DNA of 60,934 nucleotides, taken from NCBI GenBank assembly GCA_002159065.1, contig LZRV01000107.1:1-60934 (forward strand). The letters are read 5' to 3'. This DNA comes from Paenibacillaceae bacterium ZCTH02-B3 (GTDB lineage: Bacteria; Bacillota; Bacilli; Paenibacillales; Paenibacillaceae). The notes under the pieces were generated by a model, which was not told the DNA's origin, ran no database searches, and saw only the letters and a list, made by a program, of their open reading frames with translations. Both the position numbers and the translations under genes were made by a program. Positions 1 through 8,784 of the stretch are shown in pieces (within the stretch, counting starts at the first letter, position 1; every line of letters begins with the position of its first letter).

Positions 1-132
1 GGGAATGCCGTTGGCGCGCAAGTATTTGCGCACGGTATTTCGGGCATGTCCCGTGATGCGGGCAATTTCCCGAATGCTCTTGCCACTGGCGTAAAGTTCA
101 TGTAAGCTGATCACAGTCCCACTCCTTAGCAT
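1..132 (-). CDS. IS21-family transposase (IstA-like), N-terminal fragment cut by window edge
   Basis: Reading leftwards from an ATG at 132, the first 44 codons are open to the window edge. They encode a helix-turn-helix with the pattern SIREIARITGHARNTVRKYL, typical of the N-terminal DNA-binding part of IS21-family IstA transposases. The start is followed on its upstream side by non-coding DNA with subterminal repeats, as expected for an IS21 end. The catalytic DDE region and the IstB helper ATPase would lie to the left, outside the window, so intactness cannot be judged. Confidence 0.75.
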   Translation of the reverse strand, partial: MLRSGTVISLHELYASGKSIREIARITGHARNTVRKYLRANGIP

Positions 133-192
133 CGGTCTCCCCTCTGAAGCTTTGCTGTGTTCCTCATCAGAGGGAGACGATTCTACAGGGGT

Positions 193-237
193 GGGTCATT
201 TTCTTTCCGGCGCTGCAGGGTCAATTATATCCCGGCG
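193..237. repeat. Two subterminal direct repeats of the IS21 end
   Basis: Two 20-base units, 193-212 and 218-237, begin GGGTCA and end CCGGCG and match at 15 of 20 positions, with a 25-base period. Multiple terminal repeats are usual transposase binding sites in the IS21 family. Confidence 0.55.
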
Positions 238-385
238 GTGACAACGTGCAACAGGTCGTTTTCGAGTTCAAGAGAATATGCTGTTTGTCCCACGGCAAAA
301 GAAGACACGTATTTGAGAATACGGTAAAATATCACATGGACCCCTTGACAAAAACTGTAAATCATCCGAATTGAGGCGAAATCCC

Positions 386-1159
386 ATGGATTCAAGCCCC
401 ATCAACATTCTTGACATCAATGAATCCAATGTGGAGCAATACGGCTTCTTTTGCATGAGAAGCAAACGGAACGCGGCGGGCTACCAAAACAAGCTCCAGT
501 GGCTGAAGAGCCGGTTTCGCGAGGGACTGAAGCTGAAGCTCATCCGGGACGGCGATTTTCCCCTCGGGTTCATTGAATACATTCCCGGCGAATACACGTG
601 GCGATCCGTCGTGGCGGAGGGGATGTACGTCATCCATTGCCTGTGGGTTCTCGGGAAAAACAAGGGCAAAGGATACGGAGGCATGCTCCTAAAAGCATGC
701 GAAGCGGATGCGAGGCAATCCGGCAAAACCGGCATCGCCGTGGTAACGAGCAAACAAACCTGGCTGCCGGACAAAGCCTTTTTCCTGAAACACGGCTTCA
801 AGGTGGTGGACACCGCGCCGCCGGCCTTTGAACTGCTCGTCAAAAAATGGGCGCCCGCCCCCGATCCCCGCTTCATCCGGGATGAAGAGCGGGAAACGCC
901 GCCCCAGGGCGACGAAGTCACTGTCTGCTATTCCCACCAGTGTCCCTACATCGATGCCGCCCTCGATGTCATTACCGAAGCATCCAGGGAATTCGGGCTA
1001 AAGACCAACTTGATTCCCCTGACCGATGCGCGGCAGGCGAGACAGTGCGTCCCGGCCGCATACGGGGTGTTCGGCGTGTATTACAACGGCAAGCTGATCA
1101 CCTATCATCCGGTGACCAAACGGGAATTCCACAAGTTGATTTCCCCGCATCTCTCTTGA
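386..1159 (+). CDS. GNAT acetyltransferase with YoaP-like C-terminal domain
   Basis: A 257-residue protein. The first half is a GNAT fold; the acetyl-CoA loop is seen around GKNKGKGYGGMLL (about residues 93-105). The second half, after about residue 160, contains a thioredoxin-like segment CYSHQCPYIDAA, as in the two-domain Bacillus YoaP proteins, whose total length is similar. The acetylated substrate is unknown. The ATG at 386 is preferred over a TTG at 371 because GAGG lies eight bases upstream of it. It stands alone between the IS end and a broken deaminase. The family call is good; the YoaP link rests on architecture recalled from the family. Confidence 0.72.
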   Translation: MDSSPINILDINESNVEQYGFFCMRSKRNAAGYQNKLQWLKSRFREGLKLKLIRDGDFPLGFIEYIPGEYTWRSVVAEGMYVIHCLWVLGKNKGKGYGGMLLKACEADARQSGKTGIAVVTSKQTWLPDKAFFLKHGFKVVDTAPPAFELLVKKWAPAPDPRFIRDEERETPPQGDEVTVCYSHQCPYIDAALDVITEASREFGLKTNLIPLTDARQARQCVPAAYGVFGVYYNGKLITYHPVTKREFHKLISPHLS

Positions 1160-1202
1160 ACCTGGACCAAATATTCCAATTTCAAAGTCGGATGGGCCGC
1201 AC

Positions 1203-1747
1203 ATGTGGGAAAGCATTCCGAAACCCTGGCAGCTTGCGTTTGCGGAAGCATGGGAGGCTTACTGCGCCGGTTCCATCCCCATCGGGGCCGTGCTTGCCGA
1301 CGCGTCCGGCGAGATCATCTGCCGCGGCCGCAACCGGATCCACGACCGGTCCGTGCCGGCCGGACGAATTGTGCGAACAAACTGGCCCATGCCGAGCTGA
1401 ACGTCCTGCTTCAGGTCGGCATCGGCGAAGCCCAAAAGCTCCCGGAATGCACGCTATCCACGACGACCGAACCGGGTGTGCTCTGCTTCGGCGCCATCGT
1501 CATGGCGGGGGTCCGCCGGGTTCGCTATGCGACTGCGGACACCCTGGCGGGCGGAGCCGATTTGAATCGGGCAGGCAACCGGTTCGTGGCGTCCCGCAAG
1601 ATCGACATGCGATGTGAGCACGGGTTCCTGGCCGTCATCCAGAAAGTGCTGCGCACGGACTATTTGCTCGGGCTGCAGGACAAAGAACTGGCGGAGCGGC
1701 TTCTGGTCTACGAAATCGCCGAATATCCGGACGCGGTGGAACATTGA
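1203..1747 (+). pseudogene. Nucleoside deaminase-like gene, frameshifted and lacking a zinc ligand
   Basis: The N-terminal part (WESIPKPWQLAFAEAWEAY, then PIGAVLADASGEIICRGRN) is in one frame and stops at 1400. The rest (ANKLAHAELNVLLQ onward) is in another frame and runs to 1747. A one-base deletion near 1370-1375 joins them into a cytidine/tRNA-adenosine deaminase-like fold. HAE, the first zinc motif, is intact. The second motif, normally PCxxC, reads PGVLC, so one zinc cysteine is also lost. Two independent lesions argue for a dead gene rather than a sequencing slip. No good ribosome binding site precedes 1203. Confidence 0.8.
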
Positions 1748-2051
1748 CGACGAACTCTCCCGGGAGATCGGGCACATCGCCTGAAAAAGTGACGTCGCAT
1801 TGAATACGGAAAAGCATCTCATCCCGGTCTTGCTGGCGCTGACTCGTGCGCGACAGGAAAATATTCCAATTTGAGAAGATATACGAAAACTCGATTTGAT
1901 GATCAACAATGAGCTGCAGGAGGTCAACTTCCATATTGATTTGAGGAAAGTTTACTTCCATCTTGCCAGTGATCATCGCAGCCTTTTACAATAAGGTGAG
2001 CGAATCATCTCCGTGGCACGCCGCTCATGTCCCTCATCATTCAAAAAACCG
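1748..2051. other. Gap with no supported gene
   Basis: No frame here gives a convincing product; short open stretches on both strands overlap the deaminase remnant. The 14-base sequence AAATATTCCAATTT occurs at 1859-1872 and also at 1169-1182, flanking the broken deaminase. The stretch looks like decayed sequence. Confidence 0.4.
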
Positions 2052-2082
2052 GACCTAATTCCCTTTGCCCGGGAATTAGGTC
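2052..2082 (+). promoter_or_regulatory. Perfect 12-bp hairpin in the leader of the MFS gene
   Basis: GACCTAATTCCC (2052-2063) pairs perfectly with GGGAATTAGGTC (2071-2082) across a seven-base loop. The hairpin ends 12 bases before the GGGAGG ribosome binding site of the transporter. It is not followed by a U run, so a dimeric repressor operator or translational control element is more likely than a terminator. Confidence 0.5.
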
Positions 2083-2105
2083 TCATGTTCTTATGGGAGG
2101 CCATC

Positions 2106-3332
2106 ATGGATCAGGACGGCTCAAAATTGTGGACCAAAGAATTTGCGATCCTGTTCGCCATTCAATTCTGCGTGGCTTTTTTGTTTTTTCTGCTCATCGT
2201 GACCATGGCTTCCATTACGATCGATCAATACCGGGCGTCCGAGAGTCTGGCCGGTCTCGTCTCGGGAATCTATATCCTGGGGGCTCTGGTTGCCCGGTTG
2301 ATCGTCGGCCGGTTCGTGGATTCGCTCGACCCCAAAAAAATCCTGCTGGCCGGCCTGGCGCTTATGACGCTTGACATGCTTTTTTATTTTCCGCGGTGGG
2401 GGATTTCCTTCCTGCTGGTTAACCGCTTGTTTCACGGGATGACGGTGGGCGTGGCGCTCACGGTCACCGGGGCGGTCGTTTCCCGGCTTCTTCCCGAGTC
2501 GCGAAAGGGAGAGGGGATCGGGTATTTCAGCCTGAGCGGCGTATTGGGCTCGGCCTTCGGGCCTTTCATCGGGCTCTATTTGATGCAGCATGCGGATTAC
2601 AACCTGATTTACGGATTGTGTTTTGCGTTGGGCGTGATTTCTTTGGTTTGCGGAATCTTGCTGCGCCTGCCGGAGGCGGAGAGTCCGGACAAGCAGCAGG
2701 TTTCGGCGGGATTCAGGCTGTCCGATTATATCGAGCCGAACGTTTTGCCCCTTGGCGTTGTGGTGTTCGGGATTGCCCTGGGTTGGTCCAGCGTGCTTTC
2801 GTTTATCAATCTGTACGCGTCGGAAACCAATCTGGTGAATGCGGCCAGTTTCTTTTTCATGGTCTATTCGGTGTCCGTGATTGCCTCGCGTCCCGTCACG
2901 GGCCGCATCATGGATGCGCGGGGAGCCAATGTCGTGATCTATCCCGCTTTTGTGCTTTACGCGGCGGGCTTGCTCCTGTTCGGGACGGCCCGTTCGGGTG
3001 CGGTATTGCTGCTGGCGGGGCTGCTTCTGGGGCTGGGTTTCGGGAACCTGCAGAGCATTGCCAACACCATTGCGGTGAAATCCGCGCCTCAACACCGCAT
3101 GGGACGCGCCGTATCGACGTTTTTCGTGACCATGGAGGCGGGAATGGGAATCGGTCCGTATCTGCTCGGCTTTCTCATTCCGATCCTTGGGTTCAGGAAT
3201 CTGTATGTCATCCTTGCGATCCTGATGCTGGCCATCAGCGGGCTTTATCATGTGCTGCACGGCAGGAAGGAGACGCGGGGCAGGATGGCGATCCGGGGCG
3301 GGAAGGGCGAAAAAGCGGTCTCGGTGGATTAA
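2106..3332 (+). CDS. Major facilitator superfamily transporter
   Basis: A 408-residue integral membrane protein with about 12 hydrophobic segments in two halves. The loop after helix 2 carries an MFS signature-like run, GRFVDSLDPKK. The set-up resembles drug or sugar exporters of Bacillales, but the substrate cannot be read from sequence. The ATG at 2106 is chosen over an upstream in-frame GTG at 2013 because GGGAGG lies five bases before it. The gene is monocistronic: a hairpin precedes it and a terminator follows at 3386. Confidence 0.85.
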   Translation: MDQDGSKLWTKEFAILFAIQFCVAFLFFLLIVTMASITIDQYRASESLAGLVSGIYILGALVARLIVGRFVDSLDPKKILLAGLALMTLDMLFYFPRWGISFLLVNRLFHGMTVGVALTVTGAVVSRLLPESRKGEGIGYFSLSGVLGSAFGPFIGLYLMQHADYNLIYGLCFALGVISLVCGILLRLPEAESPDKQQVSAGFRLSDYIEPNVLPLGVVVFGIALGWSSVLSFINLYASETNLVNAASFFFMVYSVSVIASRPVTGRIMDARGANVVIYPAFVLYAAGLLLFGTARSGAVLLLAGLLLGLGFGNLQSIANTIAVKSAPQHRMGRAVSTFFVTMEAGMGIGPYLLGFLIPILGFRNLYVILAILMLAISGLYHVLHGRKETRGRMAIRGGKGEKAVSVD

Positions 3333-3385
3333 AGCGACGATCCGGAAGTTGAACCCGTCAAAATTTCAGGTCATGTTCAACCCTC

Positions 3386-3411
3386 TCCCGGGCATGTGTC
3401 CGGGATTTTTT
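3386..3411 (+). terminator. Rho-independent terminator after the MFS gene
   Basis: TCCCGG (3386-3391) pairs with CCGGGA (3400-3405) across an eight-base loop and is followed by six T. Confidence 0.7.
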
Positions 3412-3423
3412 ATGTCCAAAATT

Positions 3424-3452
3424 TTGACGCAAATTTTACATTCCCTTAATAC
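3424..3452 (+). promoter_or_regulatory. Candidate sigma-A promoter of the phosphonate operon
   Basis: TTGACG (3424-3429), a 17-base spacer, then TAATAC (3447-3452). This is the best match between the MFS terminator and phnF. A further TTGACA at 3463-3468 has no acceptable -10 and sits inside TTGTTGACAA, a small inverted repeat that could be part of the PhnF operator. Confidence 0.4.
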
Positions 3453-3534
3453 TGCGTTGTTGTTGACAAGTTACGTTGCAGATGGGCGGGCTGTTCGGGG
3501 TGGTTCGGGCAAGACGCGGAAGGAGGGATGCCGG

Positions 3535-4278
3535 GTGAAGCGGGAGCCGGAGCTTGCCGGAAACGTGCCGGGATATATGGCCATCGCCGAGCAAATGCGG
3601 GCGGAAATCGACGCGGGGAAATACCCCGCCGGCGCCCGGTTTCCGTCGGAGGCGGAGCTGTGCGGGCGGTTCGGGCAGAACCGCTACACAATCCGGAAGG
3701 CGCTGGACCTGCTGGTGAAAACGGGAAAGCTCTGCGCCCGCCAGGGCATCGGCCATTTCGTCTGCGGGAAGCCGCTGGACGTGCAGTATACCATCACGGC
3801 GACGATGCGGTTTTCCGAAATGATGGCGAGCCAAGGCTGCCGTCCGTCGGCCAGGCTGCTGGGGGCGGAGGAACTCGTGCCGCCGGAGGAGATCGGACGG
3901 GCCCTGGAACTGTCGGAAGGAAAGCGCGCGGTTCGCCTTCACATCCTGCGTTTCGTCGACGGGGTGCCGGTCGCCCGGAACGAGACGTGGCTCCGGGCGG
4001 AGCTGTTTCCCGGACTGCTCCGTCTGCTGAACGGGCCCGAGCCGTTTCATTCCCTGCACGCCATTTTGCTGGACCACTACGGAACCCGCCTCACCCGGGT
4101 GCGGTCGACGTTCCGGACGGCGCATCCGAAGGCTGCGGAAGCGGGGCTTCTCCACATTTCCCCCCACCAGAACCTGCTCGTCATCGACAGCCTGATGAAA
4201 GACCAACGCGGCCAACCCGCGGAATTCACCAGTGCCAGGTATCGCGGAGATTTGTGCCGGGTGACGATCGATTTTTGA
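3535..4278 (+). CDS. phnF: GntR/HutC-family regulator of phosphonate uptake and C-P lyase
   Basis: A 247-residue protein. A winged helix-turn-helix spans about residues 18-80 (FPSEAELCGRFGQNRYTIRK), followed by a UTRA/HutC ligand-binding domain. It is the first gene of a colinear phosphonate operon, the usual place of PhnF, which represses phn genes when phosphate is plentiful. The GTG at 3535 has a strong GGAAGGAGGG site seven bases upstream; the open frame extends further up but without such a site. The name rests on family plus context. Confidence 0.82.
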   Translation: MKREPELAGNVPGYMAIAEQMRAEIDAGKYPAGARFPSEAELCGRFGQNRYTIRKALDLLVKTGKLCARQGIGHFVCGKPLDVQYTITATMRFSEMMASQGCRPSARLLGAEELVPPEEIGRALELSEGKRAVRLHILRFVDGVPVARNETWLRAELFPGLLRLLNGPEPFHSLHAILLDHYGTRLTRVRSTFRTAHPKAAEAGLLHISPHQNLLVIDSLMKDQRGQPAEFTSARYRGDLCRVTIDF

Positions 4279-4316
4279 CCTCTGTGAAATCCATGAAAAA
4301 AAGGAGTGGAGACGAC

Positions 4317-5327
4317 ATGCGCAAAAAGTGGCGGCTCATTGCGGCGCCGGCGAGGGCCATGGCCTTGTCGATCCTGGTGCTGCTAGCGGCCTGCGGCACA
4401 GCCGGCGGAAACGCCAGCGGCGGAGCGGACGGCGGGACCGGAGTTTCCGGCGGCGGGCAAGACGGACAAAAGGTGTCCGCGGCCGCGGCGACGGACGGTT
4501 CCGGCGAACGGAAAGGCTGGCCGGAAGTGCTGCGGCTCGGCGTGATACCGGGGGAGGAGGTGGGCAAGCTCAGCCGCGGCAACCGGAAGCTGGTGGAAGA
4601 TCTGGGCAAAGCGCTGGGGATCAAGACCGAGCTGTTCGTCGGCGAAGACTACACGGCGGTGGTGGAAGCGATGCGCACCAGGCATATCGAGATCGCTTTG
4701 CTCGGTCCCTTTTCCTACATCATCGCCCATGAACGAAGCGGGGCGATTCCCTTCGCCGTCAAGGCCCGCAGCAAGGAAGAAGCCTTTTACTACAGCCAGA
4801 TCGTGGTGCCGAAAGACTCGCCGGTCCAGACCGTGCAGGAACTCAGGGGCAAGACGTTCCTGTTCGCCGATCCGGCCTCGACGTCGGGGCATCTGTTCCC
4901 GCGGGCCAAGCTGATCGAACTGCTCGGCATCTCCAACGACGAAATTGAGAAATTCTTCGGCAACGTGTCCTTCTCCGGCGGCCATGACAAATCCATCCTG
5001 GCCATCGCCAAGGGGACGGCGGACGGCGCCGGCGTCTGTTCGACGTGCGTGGAGCGCGTGATCGAAGCCGGGTTGGTCAACGCCGACGACTACCGGGTCA
5101 TCGCCCAGTCCGATCCGATTCCGACGAGCCCCTTCACCTACCGGAACGACCTTCCGGAAAATTTGGTGGAAGCGATCAAAGCGTTTTTTTTCAACTACCA
5201 CAATGAAAACCCCGACTACTTCGATGACGGCACCGAGCGGTTCATTCCCGTGGAGGACAAGGATTACGACGTGATCCGCAGGACGGCGGAAGCCCTGAAC
5301 ATGAGTCCGGAAGAATTGTTGGGGTGA
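4317..5327 (+). CDS. phnD: Phosphonate ABC transporter substrate-binding lipoprotein
   Basis: A 336-residue protein. A signal peptide ends in the lipobox LLAAC (Cys26), then comes a Gly/Ala-rich spacer and a PhnD-like binding domain. Family features include LRLGVIPGEE at its start and the central ALLGPFSYI and FADPASTSGHL segments, which line the phosphonate pocket in PhnD and PtxB proteins. It is anchored outside the membrane and delivers phosphonates to PhnCE. AAGGAG lies seven bases before the ATG at 4317; an ATG at 4293 is less well placed. The stop overlaps the possible GTG start of phnC, showing tight coupling. Confidence 0.92.
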   Translation: MRKKWRLIAAPARAMALSILVLLAACGTAGGNASGGADGGTGVSGGGQDGQKVSAAAATDGSGERKGWPEVLRLGVIPGEEVGKLSRGNRKLVEDLGKALGIKTELFVGEDYTAVVEAMRTRHIEIALLGPFSYIIAHERSGAIPFAVKARSKEEAFYYSQIVVPKDSPVQTVQELRGKTFLFADPASTSGHLFPRAKLIELLGISNDEIEKFFGNVSFSGGHDKSILAIAKGTADGAGVCSTCVERVIEAGLVNADDYRVIAQSDPIPTSPFTYRNDLPENLVEAIKAFFFNYHNENPDYFDDGTERFIPVEDKDYDVIRRTAEALNMSPEELLG

Positions 5328-5335
5328 GGCGCGCC

Positions 5336-6075
<740 letters not shown>

Positions 6076-6079
<4 letters not shown>

Positions 6080-6873
6080 AACGGTCGGGGCAGTTGCTTG
6101 AAGATTTGCAAAAACGAAAAAAACGGCAGATCTGGCTGGCGGCCGCGGGCATCGTCCTGATCACCGCGTGGTCCGCCCGGGAAACGGATTTTTCCGTCGT
6201 CAGCGTGGTCCGCGGATTCGGGGAAATCGTCCGGTTCATCGGACAGGACTTTTTCCCGCCGGATTTCTCCGCCTTCCGGTCGCTGATCGGCCCGGCGGTG
6301 GATACGATCTGCATCAGCTTCGTGGCGATGGTGGTCGGCGCCGTGCTGTCGCTCCTGCTGAGCTTTTTCGCGGCGGCGACGACCTCCCCGTACCGCTGGC
6401 TGCAGGCGTCCGTGCGGGCCGTGTGCTCCGTGCTCCGCAACATCCCGGCGCTGATCTGGGCGCTCCTCCTGGTGGCGGCCTACGGGCTGGGCACTTTGGT
6501 GGGCACGCTGGCGCTCATCCTTACCTCCGTCGGCACGCTGACCAGGGCCTATGCGGAGATCCTGGAGGAAATCGACATGGGCCAGGTGGAAGCGGTGCGG
6601 GCCACCGGGGCGTCCTGGCCGCAGGTGATCGCCCACGCGGTGCTGCCGCAGTTTTTTCCGGGATTCGTCGGATGGTCGCTGTACAAGCTGGAACTCAACA
6701 TGCGGGCGTCCACCCTGATCGGCATGGTGGGCGGCGGAGGGCTCGGTTTCTCCATCCAGAAGGGACTCAAACTGTTCCAGTTCCAGGAAGTGTGCGTGGC
6801 GATCCTGATGGTGATCGTGCTTGTCCTGACGACGGAATTCATCACCGGAAAGTTGAGGGAGCGATTGATATGA
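6076..6873 (+). CDS. phnE: Phosphonate ABC transporter permease, first PhnE
   Basis: A 265-residue membrane protein with about six hydrophobic segments and the EAA loop typical of ABC importers (EAVRATGASWPQVIAHAVLP, near residues 173-192). The start overlaps the phnC stop (ATGA) and the stop overlaps the next permease (ATGA). Two consecutive phnE genes are common in Firmicutes; the products probably form a heterodimeric channel. Confidence 0.9.
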
Positions 6874-7703
6874 GCATGGAAGTGGATTGGGCGCCGGCCG
6901 GCGCCGCCCGGCAGACCGGCCGGACGGAGACGCCCGCCAGACGGCGCCGGGATCCGGTGCTCACCGGTGCGGCCATTTTTGGAGCGGTGTTCTTCGTCTT
7001 TGGCCTGATCCATCTCAATTTCGACTACGGGCAGCTGTGGAAAGGGACGCTGGCGTTCGTCCGGTCCTGGGCGTATCTGTTCCCGCCGAACGCGGCGGAG
7101 TGGCAGCCGATCCTGGCCGCCGCGCTGGAGACGCTGTATGTGGCCGTCGTCGGCACGGTGCTGGCGGTTGCCGTCGCGTTCGTGCTGGCCTTTTTCGCCG
7201 CGGAGAATGTGGCGCCGAAAACGGCGCCGCTGGTGAAGGGGTTCGTCTCGCTGCTCCGGGCGGTTCCGACGCTGGTGTGGGCGCTTATTTTCATTGTGGC
7301 CGTGGGGATGGGACCGCTGCCGGGGATTCTGGCGATTTTCACCCACGCCGTCGGCATGCTGACCAAAATGTTCGCCCAGTCCATCGAGGAAGTGGACGAG
7401 GGCGTGCTGGAGGCGCTCCGGGCCACCGGAGCCGGCTGGCTGCAGGTGATGCTGCAGGGGGTGTTGCCTTGCGTCGCCACGTCTTTTCTGGCCTGGAGCG
7501 TGTTCCGGCTGGAGGTGGACATCGGCGAATCGACCATCCTGGGCGTCGTCGGGGCGGGCGGCATCGGCTGGGAGATGGCCAACGCGATGCGGAACTATGA
7601 GTTCGACACGGCGTCGTTTGTGGGCATGGTCATTTTCGCCATGGTGTACAGCGTGGAATTCGCCACCAATCGCCTGAAAAACCGGATTCGCCTGAGGGGG
7701 TGA
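6870..7703 (+). CDS. phnE2: Phosphonate ABC transporter permease, second PhnE
   Basis: A 277-residue membrane protein with a charged N-terminal tail of about 30 residues, some six membrane segments and an EAA loop (EALRATGAGWLQVMLQGVLP). It is clearly similar to the preceding permease in the conserved core but not a recent duplicate. ATGA overlap with the first phnE implies coupled translation and a 1:1 ratio, as a heterodimer would need. Confidence 0.9.
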   Translation: MSMEVDWAPAGAARQTGRTETPARRRRDPVLTGAAIFGAVFFVFGLIHLNFDYGQLWKGTLAFVRSWAYLFPPNAAEWQPILAAALETLYVAVVGTVLAVAVAFVLAFFAAENVAPKTAPLVKGFVSLLRAVPTLVWALIFIVAVGMGPLPGILAIFTHAVGMLTKMFAQSIEEVDEGVLEALRATGAGWLQVMLQGVLPCVATSFLAWSVFRLEVDIGESTILGVVGAGGIGWEMANAMRNYEFDTASFVGMVIFAMVYSVEFATNRLKNRIRLRG

Positions 7704-7709
7704 CCATCC

Positions 7710-8159
7710 GTGGCGGAAATGACCAGATCGCGCATCGCCCAGGTGCTGATCGAAGGCGACCGGGAGTTCCTGAAGCGCCTGTGCGGACAGATCGGGGAGC
7801 GGTACCGGGTGGAGCCGGTGCGGCCGCCGTCGAGGACGCTGGTGATGGGCAAAGCCCGCGACCCGGTGTCGGGCAAGCCGTTTTACCTTGGCGAGATCCT
7901 GGCGACGGAATGCACGGTGGCCATCGGCCCGGCACACGGCTTCGGCATCCTTCTCGGCGAGGATGCGGAGAAGGCATACGAGCTGGCCGTGGTGGACGCG
8001 GCCCTGAACGCCCGGCTGCCGGAAACGGCAGGCTGGACGGCGGAGTTCGAGCGGGAAGAACGGAAACTTGTGGAACGTTGGAAAAAGGACCAGGAACGCG
8101 TGATGCGGACCAAAGTCCAATTTGACACAATGGAGGATTCGTATGGAAATCGCCTCTGA
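7710..8159 (+). CDS. phnG: C-P lyase system protein PhnG
   Basis: A 149-residue protein matching the usual PhnG length. Conserved stretches include RTLVMGKARDPVSGKPFYLG and GEILATECTV. PhnG is a core subunit of the PhnGHIJ complex that couples a phosphonate to ATP, releasing adenine. The GTG at 7710 has GAGGGGGTGA upstream at suitable distance; an ATG at 7719 is possible. The 3' end overlaps phnH by 17 bases. Confidence 0.88.
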   Translation: MAEMTRSRIAQVLIEGDREFLKRLCGQIGERYRVEPVRPPSRTLVMGKARDPVSGKPFYLGEILATECTVAIGPAHGFGILLGEDAEKAYELAVVDAALNARLPETAGWTAEFEREERKLVERWKKDQERVMRTKVQFDTMEDSYGNRL

Positions 8160-8784
8160 TGTTTTGGGCACCCAGCTGGTATATCGGACCATGCTTGACG
8201 CCGTCGCCCGTCCGGGCACCGTCAAAAGTTTTGCGGCGGCGGCCCGCGAACTGGGCAGTGAAGCGGGTTGCAGTCCGGCCGCCGCGGCCATCGCGCTCAC
8301 GCTGCTCGACCGGGAGGTCACGCATGCGGTGTTTCTGGACGACGGGGGGAAGCTCGCCGCCTTCATCCGCCGCATGACCTTCAGTCCGGAAGCCGATGCG
8401 GCATCCGCCGACTACGTGTTTGCGGAAGGGCACGCGGACGCCGGGGCGGTGCGGAGCATCGCCGGGAAACTCAAGACCGGCACGTTGGAAGCGCCCGAAG
8501 AGAGCGCCATGGTGTTGCTGCGCGTGGACCGGTTTGCGCCGGCCCGGGACGGGTCGGGCGAAGGCGAAGACACGCTGGTGCTTTCGGGCCCCGGCATTCC
8601 GGGCGAATGGCGGTGCGCCATCTCCGGCGTACACCCGGAATGGTGGACGCAGCGGGAACGGCTGAACGCGGAATTCCCCATGGGCACGGATTGGTTCTTT
8701 TTCACGGACGAGGGCCTGATGATGGCGATTCCACGGACCACCCGGGTGAGAAGGGAGGCGGCGTCTTGGCATACACGGCGGTAA
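8143..8784 (+). CDS. phnH: Phosphonate C-P lyase system protein PhnH
   Basis: A 213-residue protein of normal PhnH length. It starts with the family pattern TQLVYRTMLDAVARPGT and has FLDDGG and PGIPG in the middle and FPMGTDWFF near the C terminus. PhnH is the dimeric subunit of the core C-P lyase complex. TGGAGG lies six bases before the ATG at 8143. It overlaps both phnG (17 bases) and phnI (19 bases). Confidence 0.88.
   Translation: MEIASDVLGTQLVYRTMLDAVARPGTVKSFAAAARELGSEAGCSPAAAAIALTLLDREVTHAVFLDDGGKLAAFIRRMTFSPEADAASADYVFAEGHADAGAVRSIAGKLKTGTLEAPEESAMVLLRVDRFAPARDGSGEGEDTLVLSGPGIPGEWRCAISGVHPEWWTQRERLNAEFPMGTDWFFFTDEGLMMAIPRTTRVRREAASWHTRR

Larger units (their letters stand above)
1..243 (-). 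mobile_element. Right-hand end of an IS21-family insertion sequence
   Basis: The transposase fragment and the non-coding DNA to about 243 look like one IS21 terminus. Read on the minus strand the outer end begins TGTCACCGCCGGG, starting with the TG expected of IS21 termini. Two imperfect copies of the terminal sequence lie just inside. The exact outer boundary is inferred from the TG...CA rule and not from a visible target duplication, because the other end is outside the window. Confidence 0.6.

Noticed and set aside
3463-3468. TTGACA as -35 of phnF
   Set aside because: No acceptable -10 at 15-19 bases; the upstream TTGACG/TAATAC pair fits better.
6549-8375. 608-codon open frame on the minus strand
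   Set aside because: Antisense to phnE, phnG and phnH, which have firm family signatures and overlapping starts.
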